Shown: positions 44,156 through 53,339, numbered from the stretch's first letter. The stretch: 64,000 nt of DNA from Clostridia bacterium (GCA_017452785.1 JAFTLT010000051.1:26961-90960), one strand, 5' to 3'. Notes: generated by a model from the letters alone, not told the origin. Numbers and translations: made by a program.

Positions 44156-45160
44156 ATGGCAGACAAAGGCTATACAAAACTTAAGCTGCTTTATGTCAAA
44201 GATTTTCTTGAAAAAAACAGTGATGAGGAGCACCCTGTCAGTGTGGAGGAAATAAGTGAAATGCTGCTGTCAAAGGGCATTGAGTGCGAAAGAAAGTCCA
44301 TTTACTCCGATGTTAAAACCCTCAAGGAGTGCGGTATGGATATTCTTTCTGTCAGACAGCCTAAGTCAGGCTACTGCGTTTGCAGCAGAGATTTCGAGCT
44401 TCCTGAGCTGAGACTTTTAATAGATGCTGTTCAGGCAGCTAATTTTATCACACCCAAAAAGACAAAGGAGCTTATAAAAAAAATAGGTACCCTTTGCTCG
44501 GTTTCACAGGCAAAGATGCTTGAAAAGCAGGTGTATATCGAAAAACGCCACAAATGCTCAAATGAAGAAATATATTATAACATTGATATAATAAACAGAG
44601 CCATTCAGTCAGGCAAAAGAATAAGCTTTATTTATCAGAAAAGACAGCTTGACACTGCCGAAAACAAAGTGGTTACAGAGGAAAAGGAGTTTTCTGTCAG
44701 CCCCTATGCTATGATATGGAGCAATGACCACTATTATCTTATAGCAAACAATCAGAAGTATAACAACCTTATGCACACAAGAATTGACCGAATGAAGAAG
44801 GTTGAGATACTTGATGAAAGAGCCAGAAAATTCAGTGAGGTTTCACCATATAAGAGCTATTTTGACTCTGCCGATTACTCAGGCAAGATATTTAATATGT
44901 TCAGCGGTGACACACAGACTCTTGAAATGCTGTGTGACAACTCAATGCTTGAAGAAATGGTTGACCGTTTCGGCAGCACTGCACTGATAAGAACGGGCGA
45001 AGACGAAACTAAATTTCTGCTGACAACCAAGTGTGTTGTCAGTGAGGGACTTGTTTCATGGATAATGCAGTTCGGCGGCAGAATTGAAGTGCTTGAGCCG
45101 GCTTCCCTTCGTGAGCAGGTGAAGACGAGAGCCGAGGAAATAGCAGGAAAGTATAAATAA
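44156..45160 (+). CDS. WYL-domain transcriptional regulator
   Basis: 334 residues. An N-terminal winged HTH (about 5-80: VSVEEISEMLLSKGIECERK, SIYSDVKTLKECGMDI) is followed by the WYL domain (about 150-230: ISFIYQKRQLD, FSVSPYAMIWSNDHYYLIA, HTRIDRMKKVEIL) and a WCX-like C-terminal extension. Members bind small ligands or nucleic acids and control nearby genes. As the last gene after GH2 it may control sugar use or simply be cotranscribed. Confidence 0.88.
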   Translation: MADKGYTKLKLLYVKDFLEKNSDEEHPVSVEEISEMLLSKGIECERKSIYSDVKTLKECGMDILSVRQPKSGYCVCSRDFELPELRLLIDAVQAANFITPKKTKELIKKIGTLCSVSQAKMLEKQVYIEKRHKCSNEEIYYNIDIINRAIQSGKRISFIYQKRQLDTAENKVVTEEKEFSVSPYAMIWSNDHYYLIANNQKYNNLMHTRIDRMKKVEILDERARKFSEVSPYKSYFDSADYSGKIFNMFSGDTQTLEMLCDNSMLEEMVDRFGSTALIRTGEDETKFLLTTKCVVSEGLVSWIMQFGGRIEVLEPASLREQVKTRAEEIAGKYK

Positions 45161-45268
45161 ATGCAGAATGCAGAATTGCGGTCGCAGATCTACCGATGAC
45201 CAACAGACAGATTATTCCCGCAGAGCTGAAGCTCAGAAACTTATAGTTTTATCAATCTTAAATAAACG

Positions 45269-45301
45269 GCAGGTCACTACTTTTTTTCGGTAGTGACCTG
45301 C
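45269..45301. terminator. Strong hairpin in the inter-gene element
   Basis: GCAGGTCACTAC-TTTTTTTCG-GTAGTGACCTGC, a perfect 12-bp stem, followed by TGATATTTTG. It can terminate convergent transcripts from the WYL and MreB-type genes. Confidence 0.55.
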
Positions 45302-45310
45302 TGATATTTT

Positions 45311-45358
45311 GCCTTCCCCTTTCAAAGGGAAAGGTGGCACGCAGTGACGGATGAGGTT
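45311..45358 (+). repeat. Partial copy of the palindromic interspersed repeat
   Basis: Matches the first 48 bases of the repeats at 12436 and 12978 (GCCTTCCCCTTT...GGTGGCACGCAGTGACGGATGAGGT) and then ends, so only the left half is present. Confidence 0.8.
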
Positions 45359-45454
45359 AAAAATCAAGAGAGTCGGTAACAAAAAACCAACTCTCTCTGC
45401 GGATATAAACTTACTTATTTGTAGGCAGAAAACCTGCAACCACAATTCTGCATT

Positions 45455-46477
45455 TTATTCAACTTTCTCCTTCGACCGGAAGTTATACCCATGGTCTTCT
45501 AACTTTTTCATGTTACGAAGAATATATCCTGCACCCTTTGCAGCACAGTGCTCAGGGTCAGCGGCACGGATGACCTTTATGCCAAGACGCTCTGTCAGCT
45601 CAGTGTCAAGACCGGGCAGCTTTGCAACACCGCCTGTCAGCAGTATGCCTTCGGTGCAGATATCGGAATAAAGCTCAGGCGGCACTTCTTCGAGTACGGA
45701 AACAATGCCGTGAAATATCTCATTCACATGCTCCTTGAGTATATCATAAAGCTCAGCTGTGCTTATTTCAAAGGTTTTGGGCATGCCTGTTATGTGATCC
45801 TTACCTACGGCGAACATCTCGATTTCCTCTGCTCTTTTATGAGCACAGCCAACTGTGTGCTTTATCCGCCTTGCAGTCTGAGCGCCTATGTCGATTTCTT
45901 TTTCACGCTTGATATATTGGGTTATTGCCTCATCCATAGCGTTCCCGCCGGTGCGCAGCGAAACATTATATGCCACGGTACCCATGGTGATAACAGCAAT
46001 ATCGGCAGTGCCTGCACCAATGTCAATAACCATCACTCCGTGAGGGTAATCAATATCAAGACCTGCGCCAAGAGCTGAAATAACAGGCTCGTCTACAACG
46101 CAGACCTTACCTGCGCCGCTTGTGCACGCCGCCTCGGTGATTGCCTTCTTTTCAAGGGCAGTTACACCGCTTGGGGCACTTATGACTATATTGGGGCGGA
46201 AAACTCTGTTTTTGCATATCTTATCAATAAAGTGGGAGAGTATCTCGGCAGTAACGGTGAAATCCGAAATAACACCGTCAGTTATAGGTCTTTTCAGCGT
46301 AAGAGAGTCAGGTGTCTTGTCAAACATTTCACCTGCTGCATTGCCCACGGCAATAACCTCATCGTCATAGGCATCATAGCATATTGCCGTGCTCTCGCAT
46401 AAAACAATGCCCTTTCCTTCAACAAAGACGGTTATACTGTCGGTACCAAGGTCTATTCCTATGTTGATTCCGGGCAT
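45455..46477 (-). CDS. MreB/Mbl-family actin homologue
   Basis: 340 residues from the ATG at 46477, whose ribosome site AAAGGATG is correctly spaced; a GTG nine bases earlier is too close to it. Actin-fold motifs are GIDLGTDSITVFV (phosphate 1), VIDIGAGTADIAVI (phosphate 2) and GILLTGGVAKLPGLD (adenosine), with RTGGNAMDEAI as in MreB. It should polymerise under the membrane and guide wall synthesis. There is no mreC/mreD beside it, so it resembles a stand-alone Mbl/MreBH-type paralogue. The sequence is more divergent than a main MreB (several Cys residues). Confidence 0.88.
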   Translation of the reverse strand: MPGINIGIDLGTDSITVFVEGKGIVLCESTAICYDAYDDEVIAVGNAAGEMFDKTPDSLTLKRPITDGVISDFTVTAEILSHFIDKICKNRVFRPNIVISAPSGVTALEKKAITEAACTSGAGKVCVVDEPVISALGAGLDIDYPHGVMVIDIGAGTADIAVITMGTVAYNVSLRTGGNAMDEAITQYIKREKEIDIGAQTARRIKHTVGCAHKRAEEIEMFAVGKDHITGMPKTFEISTAELYDILKEHVNEIFHGIVSVLEEVPPELYSDICTEGILLTGGVAKLPGLDTELTERLGIKVIRAADPEHCAAKGAGYILRNMKKLEDHGYNFRSKEKVE

Positions 46478-46513
46478 TTCTTTCACATCCTTTTTCTTTA
46501 GTTACAACATTTA

Positions 46514-46542
46514 ATTTTACTTGTTTTTCTTTTCTTTGTCAA
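46514..46542 (-). promoter_or_regulatory. Promoter of the MreB-type gene
   Basis: Minus strand TTGACA (46542-46537), 17 bases, TAAAAT (46519-46514). Confidence 0.75.
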
Positions 46543-46705
46543 TAGTAAAAATGTGCCGTGAAATATGAGACAAAAACAGAAAATCAGTTGAAGACAAATT
46601 AACGGTTTTTTAACAAATATCAGACGATTGTATTGTATACTAAAAAAGTATGGTTCAATATAAATTGAATTTTGACAAAATTTTACACAGAGAGGTCGGA
46701 TTTTA

Positions 46706-48208
46706 ATGAAAAAGACAGTCTTTTTAACAGGTTCCACAGGAACAATGGGCTTTCAGGCTTTCAAGGAGCTCTATGCAAGAAGAAACAGCTATGACATCGT
46801 TCTTCTTAACCGTGACAGCAAGAAAGCAAGAGAAAAGTTCGCTCCCTACATGAACGACAAGAGCGTTAAAATTGTTTGGGGTGACCTTACAAACTATGAG
46901 GATGTTCTCGAAGCAGTAAACGGTGCTGACTATGTTCTCCACGTTGGCGGTATGGTTTCACCTGCAGCAGACTATTTCCCCAAGAAAACTCTTTACACAA
47001 ATGTTACAGCTATGGAAAACATTGTTAAGGCTGTTAAGGCTCAGAAAGATCCCGACGCAGTTAAAGTTGTTTACATAGGCACTGTTGCCCAGACAGGTGA
47101 CAGAAATGCTCCCACACACTGGGGCAGAACAGGTGACCCCATCCAGATCAGCGTTTATGACCACTATGCTATCAGCAAGACAAAGGCTGAGGCTGTTCTT
47201 GCTGACTCAGGTCTTAAGTATTGGGTATCACTTCGTCAGACAGGTATTCTTTATCCCGCAATTCTCAAGAACATGGAACCCATTATGTTCCACGTACCCA
47301 TCAACGGTGTGCTTGAATGGGCAACAGTTGAGGACTCAGGTCGTCTTTGCGCTAAGGTTTGTAATGAGCTTGTTCCTGAGGAATTCTGGAGAAGATTCTA
47401 TAACATCAGCTCAGGTCCTGAATACAGAATCACAAACTATGAGTTTGAAGTTCTTCTTCTCAATGCTATCGGCATGAAGGGTGACGACGTGCCCAAGAAG
47501 CTCTTCAACCCCAACTGGTTCACTCTTCAAAACTTCCACGGTCAGTGGTACACCGACGCTGATGATCTTGAAAACTATCTCCACTTCAGAGAGAACCTTC
47601 CCATCAAGGAATACTTCAAGAGAATGGCAAATCAGGTTGAATTCTTCTATAAGCTGTCAGGCCTTGCACCTCTTGGCATAGTTAAGAAGCTTATGATGGA
47701 GCCCATTGCTAACACTCCGATGTACGGCACACAGGCTTGGATCAAGAACGGTATGAAGGACAGAATCACAGCTTACTACGGCTCACTTGAGAAGTATAAT
47801 GCTATCCCCAAGACATGGGATGAGTTTGAAGTTATCGTTCCCGATAAGTATGAAATGAGCTATCTCGACCACGGTTATGATGAAACAAAGCCCTTCGACA
47901 GCCTCACAATTGCTGATATGAAGAAGGCTGCTGAATTCAGAGGCGGCGAATGTGTATCAAAGAAGCTCGGCAAGGATATGTACACACCCATTAAGTGGAA
48001 GTGTGCTTGCGGCCACGAATTCGAGATGTCACCCAACCTTGCTCTCAAGGGCGGTCACTGGTGCCCCGAATGTCTTCCCATGCCTTGGAAGTATGACGAA
48101 ATTGCTAAGGTTAATCCCTTCTTCGCACAGGTTTGGTATTCACACCACGACAAGGACGAAAACAACGTTTACACAGATGACATTTACTACGGCTTCACAA
48201 AGGAATAA
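46706..48208 (+). CDS. NAD-dependent epimerase/dehydratase with C-terminal zinc ribbon
   Basis: 500 residues. The extended-SDR Rossmann start TGSTGTMGFQAF (8-19) has the GxxGxxG loop, and DHYAISKTKAE (about 151) gives the catalytic YxxxK. The SDR part is about 330 residues, so the rest is extra. The tail has a Cys4-type ribbon, KWKCACGHEFEM (about 430) and HWCPECLP (about 451), followed by an aromatic-rich end. Codon use is strongly biased (AAG, CTT, TTC, CAC), like that of a highly expressed gene. AGAGAGG precedes the ATG and a TATACT -10 is near 46636. The sugar or other substrate is unknown. Confidence 0.82.
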   Translation: MKKTVFLTGSTGTMGFQAFKELYARRNSYDIVLLNRDSKKAREKFAPYMNDKSVKIVWGDLTNYEDVLEAVNGADYVLHVGGMVSPAADYFPKKTLYTNVTAMENIVKAVKAQKDPDAVKVVYIGTVAQTGDRNAPTHWGRTGDPIQISVYDHYAISKTKAEAVLADSGLKYWVSLRQTGILYPAILKNMEPIMFHVPINGVLEWATVEDSGRLCAKVCNELVPEEFWRRFYNISSGPEYRITNYEFEVLLLNAIGMKGDDVPKKLFNPNWFTLQNFHGQWYTDADDLENYLHFRENLPIKEYFKRMANQVEFFYKLSGLAPLGIVKKLMMEPIANTPMYGTQAWIKNGMKDRITAYYGSLEKYNAIPKTWDEFEVIVPDKYEMSYLDHGYDETKPFDSLTIADMKKAAEFRGGECVSKKLGKDMYTPIKWKCACGHEFEMSPNLALKGGHWCPECLPMPWKYDEIAKVNPFFAQVWYSHHDKDENNVYTDDIYYGFTKE

Positions 48209-48246
48209 TTCATATTAATTTGAATTATAAATTATGAATTTTTAAT

Positions 48247-48290
48247 GGTGGGGGAATGAGTCCCGTAAGACTCTTCTCCCATCTTTTTTA
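48247..48290 (+). terminator. Terminator after the epimerase gene
   Basis: TGGGGGAA-GAGTC pairs with GACTC-TTCTCCCA around CCGTAA, followed by TCTTTTTTA. An AT-rich AATTCAT/ATGAATT inverted repeat precedes it. Confidence 0.75.
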
Positions 48291-48368
48291 TGTTTATTTT
48301 TTCATATGCAACAATATTGTTCAGTTTTTTATCTTATAGAGTGAAAATGCTTTGAAAGGGTGAAAGAT

Positions 48369-49046
48369 ATGAAGAAAAAGAAAATTGTCATTTCTGTTTT
48401 ATGCACTGTTTTGGTGGTGGGTACTGTTTTCTTTGGCGGCAAGGCCTTAGCCGCATACTATAAAGAAAAAGCTGAGACAACTCTATATGAGCTCAAAGAC
48501 CCAATCAGTGTTATAAATGAGGAATATGTGCGTGCAGACATGATTATCGACTATGTTTATGATGTGTCTGACATAGAAAAAAACGCAGGCTTTTATGACT
48601 ATGTTTTTGTCGCTGAGGTCAACGAGGTCAGGGGAGTGAGATACAGTGATGTCTGGCTGAGTGAAAGACTTTGGCTTCACAGTGAGCCGAGAACGGAATA
48701 TGAAATCACCGTAAAACAAAATCTCAAGGGCAACCTTAAGACAGATGAGCCTATAACTCTTTTCAAGGGTGAGGGAGTTTATCTTCACCATAAGATGACC
48801 AATCTCTATCAGGGAGATATGCTTCCCGAAGAAGGTCACTGCTATTTGTTCCTTGCTGCTGCAAATGAGCAGGGCGAGCTTTATACTCACGGAAATTACG
48901 GCAATGAATATCTTTGTTCTATAGGTGAGCTCACGTCAAGTGAAAATGCGCTGGCAGTTATTGAAAGATATAACCGGGCAGTTGAAAATATGGATGAAAG
49001 TGTCCGTATAGGTGAGAGATATAAATGTAAATATGAGGCGCAGTAA
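48369..49046 (+). CDS. Hypothetical membrane-anchored extracytoplasmic protein
   Basis: 225 residues from the ATG at 48369 (GAAAGGG upstream). Positive residues and an N-terminal hydrophobic helix (about 6-27, ending KALAAYY) indicate a signal peptide or anchor. The exported domain has the pattern of a small beta protein: FYDYVFVAEVNEVRGVRY, YEITVKQNLKGNLKTDEP, then FKGEGVY and GHCYLFLAAANEQGELYT. This layout (value, fee-like 'ITLFKGEGVY', time-out) is seen in Bacillus/Clostridium hypothetical proteins, but I know no function. Confidence 0.72.
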   Translation: MKKKKIVISVLCTVLVVGTVFFGGKALAAYYKEKAETTLYELKDPISVINEEYVRADMIIDYVYDVSDIEKNAGFYDYVFVAEVNEVRGVRYSDVWLSERLWLHSEPRTEYEITVKQNLKGNLKTDEPITLFKGEGVYLHHKMTNLYQGDMLPEEGHCYLFLAAANEQGELYTHGNYGNEYLCSIGELTSSENALAVIERYNRAVENMDESVRIGERYKCKYEAQ

Positions 49047-49052
49047 AAAAAG

Positions 49053-49076
49053 AGGCAGAGACAAAAATCTCTGCCT
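49053..49076. terminator. Bidirectional terminator
   Basis: AGGCAGAGA/TCTCTGCCT around CAAAAA, with an A-run on its left (T-run on the minus strand), between convergent genes. Confidence 0.8.
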
Positions 49077-49085
49077 TAACTGTTC

Positions 49086-51278
49086 TTATTCTCTTGTGAG
49101 CAAATGCTTTAAAAAAGAATATCGTCTTGTTTTTTTATCGTTGTCAACCATTGCGTTTATCTGACTTTGAGTGCCCACTAAAATGAGTCTTGATTTGGCT
49201 CGTGTAACGGCGGTGTAGAGAAGATTGCGATAGCTCAACTGAGGGATAACACTGCACACAGGCATTATAACAGCCTCAAATTCGCTGCCCTGACTTTTGT
49301 GCACCGTTACAGCATAAGCAAGCTCTAATTCAGGCACATTCTCAAAGGGATAAAGGGCAATTCTGCCGTCAAAATCTATTTTCATAAATGAAGCGTTGTG
49401 GTTTATGGCAATTATTCTGCCTATGTCACCGTTGAAAATTCCGCTTGAAACCTCTTTACCCTTAGTCCAGATAATGTCATAGTTATTCTTTATCTGCATT
49501 ACCTTGTCGCCTTCTCTGAAAATCTTCACCTGACGCACAAGCTCCTCTTTATCCTTATCGGGAGGATTAAGTATTCTCTGCAGCTCTGCGTTAAGGCTGA
49601 CAGTGCCCGTAACGCCCTTTCTTGATGGGCAGATTATCTGTATATGTGTCATAGGGTCATAACCGTAGGCCTTGGGCAAACGCTTGCTGTAAAGCTCGCA
49701 GATCGTTTCTGCGGCAGAGTACACATCACCTCTGTGCATAAAGAAGAAATCTTTATCGTTACGGCTTAAATCGGGATAATCACCTTTGACGATGCTATGG
49801 GCATTAGTGACTATGAGACTTTCAAGAGCCTGACGGAAAACCTGAGTCAGGCACACAGTGGGCAGCAGCTCAGACTCAATAATATCGTGAAGCACGTTGC
49901 CTGCACCGACGGGCGGCAGCTGGTCAGAGTCGCCGACCATAACGAGTCTGCAGCCGAGAGGCAGTGCATTGAGCAAAGCGGCAAAAAGGTGAGTGTCAAC
50001 CATTGACAGCTCGTCAACTATAACTGCATCAGCCTCAAGGGGATTTTCAATATTCCTTGCAAAAATCTGTCTGTCGCCTTCGCCCCATTCGGATTCAAGC
50101 AGACGGTGTATTGTTTTAGCCTGTCTTCCCGTAACCTCACTCATTCTCATAGCGGCTCTGCCGGTGGGCGCAGCAAGCAGCACTCTCAGCTTTTTCTTTT
50201 CAAAGAGCTCAAGAATACCGTTAAGGGTTGTTGTTTTTCCCGTACCCGGACCGCCTGTGAGCACCAAAAGACCTTTTGTCACGGCAGTTTTAATTGCTTG
50301 CTTTTGTTTTTCTTCAAACTTTATGCCCTTTTGTTCTTCAATTTTTTCTATATCCTTGTCGAGAGTGCGACCCTCTGCAGGAGGAAAGCGAAGCATTACC
50401 TTTATTCTGTCTGCAATGCTTTTTTCGTCATAATATTCATAGGGTAAAAACAGATAGCTTTTGTCGTCAAGGAAGTCCTCTATAATTTCTTTATCTTCAA
50501 TAAGGTCATCAATAACTGTCTGCACATCATCGTGGTCTATGCCTAAAAGCTCCATTGCAGGCATAATGATTTTACCTCTGGGCAGGCAGGTGTGACCGTT
50601 TCTCAGGTTATGTCTGAGAATATGCAATATACCTGCTCTCTGACGGAAGATAGACTTCACTTCACCGGGGAAAGAGGCTGCAATTTCATCTGCACGCTCA
50701 AAGCGCATACCGATTTTATCTGTGCAGAGAATATATGGGTTTTCTGTTATCCTTTCAGGTGCTGCGGTGCCGTATGCCTTATATGCACTAAGGCACTCAC
50801 TTGAATTCATGCCCACACGCTCAAGGGCAATGATAACCTCTCTGACAGCAAACTGGCTGCGGAATTTTTCTGACATTTCCATAGCCTTATCCATTGAAAT
50901 GCCCTTAATTTCAGCAAGCTCGTGAGGATGATTTTCAAGCACATCAAAGGTGTTTTCACCGAAACGCTCAACTATCTTTTGTGCCATTTTGGGTCCTATG
51001 CCCTTAACGGTGCCGCTTGAGAGATAACGAAGCATATCGCCTGCACTTTTCGGCATAGAGCGTTCACAGGCTTCGGCTTTAAACTGAGTGCCGAAAGAAG
51101 GGTGCTTAGTCCACTGCCCCTTCACCTTCAGCTTTTCACCAACACAGCATGAGGGCATTATGCCCACAACGGTCACAAGGCTGCCTTCATAGCTCAGGTC
51201 AATAACACTGTAACCGTTTTCAGGGTTGGTGTAGACAATATTTTCTATTGTGCCTTCAATAAAAATTTCGCCGTTCAT
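49086..51278 (-). CDS. recD2: RecD2-type DNA helicase
   Basis: 730 residues, the RecB-independent long RecD (YrrC) type. An N-terminal OB-like domain (about 1-75) is followed by helix-hairpin-helix repeats (about 85-190, GIGPKMAQKIVERFG) and two RecA folds. Walker A is LTGGPGTGKTTTLNG (about 340), followed by LLAAPTGRAAMRMSE, the Walker B VDELSMVD, GDSDQLPPVGAG and, near the end, AYAVTVHKSQGSEFE and YTAVTRAK. It is a 5'-3' helicase linked to DNA repair and fork integrity. Confidence 0.94.
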   Translation of the reverse strand: MNGEIFIEGTIENIVYTNPENGYSVIDLSYEGSLVTVVGIMPSCCVGEKLKVKGQWTKHPSFGTQFKAEACERSMPKSAGDMLRYLSSGTVKGIGPKMAQKIVERFGENTFDVLENHPHELAEIKGISMDKAMEMSEKFRSQFAVREVIIALERVGMNSSECLSAYKAYGTAAPERITENPYILCTDKIGMRFERADEIAASFPGEVKSIFRQRAGILHILRHNLRNGHTCLPRGKIIMPAMELLGIDHDDVQTVIDDLIEDKEIIEDFLDDKSYLFLPYEYYDEKSIADRIKVMLRFPPAEGRTLDKDIEKIEEQKGIKFEEKQKQAIKTAVTKGLLVLTGGPGTGKTTTLNGILELFEKKKLRVLLAAPTGRAAMRMSEVTGRQAKTIHRLLESEWGEGDRQIFARNIENPLEADAVIVDELSMVDTHLFAALLNALPLGCRLVMVGDSDQLPPVGAGNVLHDIIESELLPTVCLTQVFRQALESLIVTNAHSIVKGDYPDLSRNDKDFFFMHRGDVYSAAETICELYSKRLPKAYGYDPMTHIQIICPSRKGVTGTVSLNAELQRILNPPDKDKEELVRQVKIFREGDKVMQIKNNYDIIWTKGKEVSSGIFNGDIGRIIAINHNASFMKIDFDGRIALYPFENVPELELAYAVTVHKSQGSEFEAVIMPVCSVIPQLSYRNLLYTAVTRAKSRLILVGTQSQINAMVDNDKKTRRYSFLKHLLTRE

Positions 51279-51307
51279 TGTTTCATCCTTTTAATTTGTT
51301 TCCTTTA

Positions 51308-51337
51308 ATTATACTACAAACACACAGTGGTTTTCAA
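51308..51337 (-). promoter_or_regulatory. Promoter of recD2
   Basis: Minus strand TTGAAA (51337-51332), 18 bases, TATAAT (51313-51308), just after the stop of the next upstream gene, so recD2 can be transcribed alone. Confidence 0.6.
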
Positions 51338-51684
51338 TCATTATTTTTATATATTTCATTTAAATGGGTCAGCTCATCTTCACTTATAAAATGTACCCTG
51401 CCGATGCCGCTGATTATTTCTCTGCAGTGCCTTTTGGTGTAAGGGGAAATCCCATTATCCGCAACATAAACATTTCTGCTGCCGTAAGCCATATATTTTG
51501 ATAAACAGCAGGCAGTGTAAACCTTGTCTGCAAGCAGTGCCTCATCTTCATCGCAGTATATAACTGTATAAACGCCCTTGCAGCTTTTTTTGCAAAGCAA
51601 AACAGTGTAAAGACAGCTGAGCACAGAAAAAATTCCGATAATGACAAAAATAAGACAAAATCCGTGAAAAAGAGACTGTATCAT
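51334..51684 (-). CDS. Hypothetical single-pass membrane protein
   Basis: 116 residues: one N-terminal membrane helix (about 7-30), then a Cys-rich soluble part (VYTVIYCDEDEALLADKVY, ACCLSKYMAYGSRNVYVADNG). The tail resembles a small receiver-like or glycosyltransferase-like alpha/beta piece (VYVADNGISPYTKRHC), but the protein is too short for a whole enzyme. No family recognised. It lies between the divergent SPOCS gene and recD2, so it may belong to a sporulation set. Confidence 0.6.
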   Translation of the reverse strand: MIQSLFHGFCLIFVIIGIFSVLSCLYTVLLCKKSCKGVYTVIYCDEDEALLADKVYTACCLSKYMAYGSRNVYVADNGISPYTKRHCREIISGIGRVHFISEDELTHLNEIYKNND

Positions 51685-51730
51685 AAATTCACCTCAATAT
51701 ATTTTACGCAAAACATAAAAAACAGTGACT

Positions 51731-51760
51731 CATATTAAATGCACTTCGGGAATATACATT
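51731..51760 (+). promoter_or_regulatory. Possible sigma-E type promoter of the SPOCS/LysM gene
   Basis: CATATT (51731-51736) and TATACATT (51753-51760), close to the mother-cell sigma-E boxes, but with a 16-base spacer, longer than usual. Fits a spore-coat gene; weak evidence alone. Confidence 0.3.
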
Positions 51761-51793
51761 TGATGTAAAACAGCAACAAGGAGATGTATATTA

Positions 51794-53326
51794 ATGGATT
51801 TTAAACCTGAAAAGAAAAAACTGACACTGTCACAGCTGTTTATGTCACTGACCTCTCAGCAAAATGTGACAGCTGAAATCAGCCTGCCTGACTATTGCAG
51901 TGATATAAAGCGCATACTCAAATGCATAATTACACCCTCAGTGACATCTGTCAGCTCCATGGGTGAAAACATCACAGCAAATGTTACGGCAGATATAAGG
52001 CTCATATATGTGGGGGAAAAGGATAAAATTGACTGCTATGAAACTCAGAAGGAATTAGCCTTTACCTCTAAATGCAAGGCACTGCCTGCAGAGGCCATAA
52101 TAAGTCCCAAGGCAAAAACAAATTATGTTAATTGCCGTGCAACAAGTCAGCGCAGAATAAGTGTAGAGGGCAATGTGGCAGTGAGCTTTGACATTTTCAC
52201 TGCTGCTGAAAAAGAAGTGCTCACCTCCTGCAGCGGTAAGGGAGTTGAAACAAAAAAAGAAATAATATCCTATGAAAGACTTATATGCCAGAGAGAAAAG
52301 GTTTTCGACATGGGCGAAACCCTTCAGGTACCCTCGGATAAAGGCGCTGTCGGAAAAATTATCAGAACAGGCGCATATGCGGTGCTTGATTCCAAAAAGG
52401 CAGTCAGTGATAAGCTGCTTATAAAGGGACAGCTTTGCACTCAGGTGCTTTATTGCGTTGAGGGTGAAGAGGGCAGAGTATCACTGCTTAATCACTCAAT
52501 GCCCATAAGTCAGATAATAGACCTGCCGGGCATTGACGAAAACACAAGCTGCAGTGTCCGGCTTAATGTCAGATGCCTCAGTGTGCAAAGAAAATCAGAC
52601 TCAGCCTCAAACGGCTCACTGCTTGAAATCGGTGCCAAGGTAGCCGCTTTTTGCAAATGCACGGCTAAAGAGCAGGTCTGCACTGTTGAGGATTGCTACA
52701 GTACCTCTCATGAAATTGAAACGGAGTATGCCTTAGAGGAGTTTTTGAGTCCCATAGAAAGCGTGAACCGACAAAAAACAGTCAAGCATACACTTGATTT
52801 TTCTTCTTTGGATATTGCAAATATAACCGATATATGGTGCAGTGATGCCCTTTGCTCTATGAAAGGCAGAGGCGACACGGCAAAGGGTGAGTGCTCTCTG
52901 ACTGTTTCTATGCTCTATCTTGACAGCAAGGGTGTTCCCGGTTACGGTGAAAAGAATGTGGACTTCAATTTTGAGACTAAGCTCCCTGAAAAAAGTGAGC
53001 AGCTGCTTTGCAATATGCACTGTCAGGTTAGAAGTGTTGACAGCACACTGACAGCCAAGGATAAGGTTGAAGTGAAAATTGAAAACGGCATTTTCGCCGA
53101 AATATATTCATGCCTCAATAAGAAAATACTCAGGTCTATTGAGGTTAAAGCTGAAAAAGAAAACAAGGACACAGCGCCCTTGACGGTTTATTTCCCATCA
53201 AAGGGTGAAAAGCTGTGGGATATAGCAAGGCGCTACAGTACCACTGCCGAAGAAATAAGAAAAGAAAACTCCATTGAGGGGGACACTGCCGAAAGTGAGG
53301 ATATGCTCCTTATTCCTGCAGGGTGA
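51794..53326 (+). CDS. SPOCS (DUF3794) and LysM domain protein, SipL-like
   Basis: 510 residues. SPOCS/DUF3794 units make up about residues 30-400 (ISLPDYCSDIKRILKC opens the first; ITANVTADIRLIYVGE follows), and a C-terminal LysM (about 465-510: VYFPSKGEKLWDIARRYSTT...EENSIEG-type) ends the protein. This order matches SipL, which ties SpoIVA to the forespore surface during coat assembly in Clostridia. It indicates that the organism forms spores. Ribosome site AAGGAG 8 bases before the ATG. Confidence 0.85.
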   Translation: MDFKPEKKKLTLSQLFMSLTSQQNVTAEISLPDYCSDIKRILKCIITPSVTSVSSMGENITANVTADIRLIYVGEKDKIDCYETQKELAFTSKCKALPAEAIISPKAKTNYVNCRATSQRRISVEGNVAVSFDIFTAAEKEVLTSCSGKGVETKKEIISYERLICQREKVFDMGETLQVPSDKGAVGKIIRTGAYAVLDSKKAVSDKLLIKGQLCTQVLYCVEGEEGRVSLLNHSMPISQIIDLPGIDENTSCSVRLNVRCLSVQRKSDSASNGSLLEIGAKVAAFCKCTAKEQVCTVEDCYSTSHEIETEYALEEFLSPIESVNRQKTVKHTLDFSSLDIANITDIWCSDALCSMKGRGDTAKGECSLTVSMLYLDSKGVPGYGEKNVDFNFETKLPEKSEQLLCNMHCQVRSVDSTLTAKDKVEVKIENGIFAEIYSCLNKKILRSIEVKAEKENKDTAPLTVYFPSKGEKLWDIARRYSTTAEEIRKENSIEGDTAESEDMLLIPAG

Positions 53327-53339
53327 TGAAATAAAAAAA

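Larger units (their letters stand above)
45167..45454. mobile_element. Small non-coding element with terminal inverted repeats
   Basis: The 288-base gap between two genes is bounded by a perfect 12-bp inverted repeat (AATGCAGAATTG and its complement). The repeat continues imperfectly for about 25 bases, and the differences are all transitions. Inside are a perfect 12-bp hairpin GCAGGTCACTAC/GTAGTGACCTGC (45269-45301), a partial copy of the 12436 repeat, and a GAGAGT/ACTCTC hairpin (45368-45395). There is no coding capacity. It resembles a MITE-like composite of interspersed repeats; no clear target-site duplication is seen. Confidence 0.55.

Noticed and set aside
45548-46078. Plus-strand frame opposite the MreB-type gene
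   Set aside because: It is a shadow of a clear actin-family gene with no start signals.
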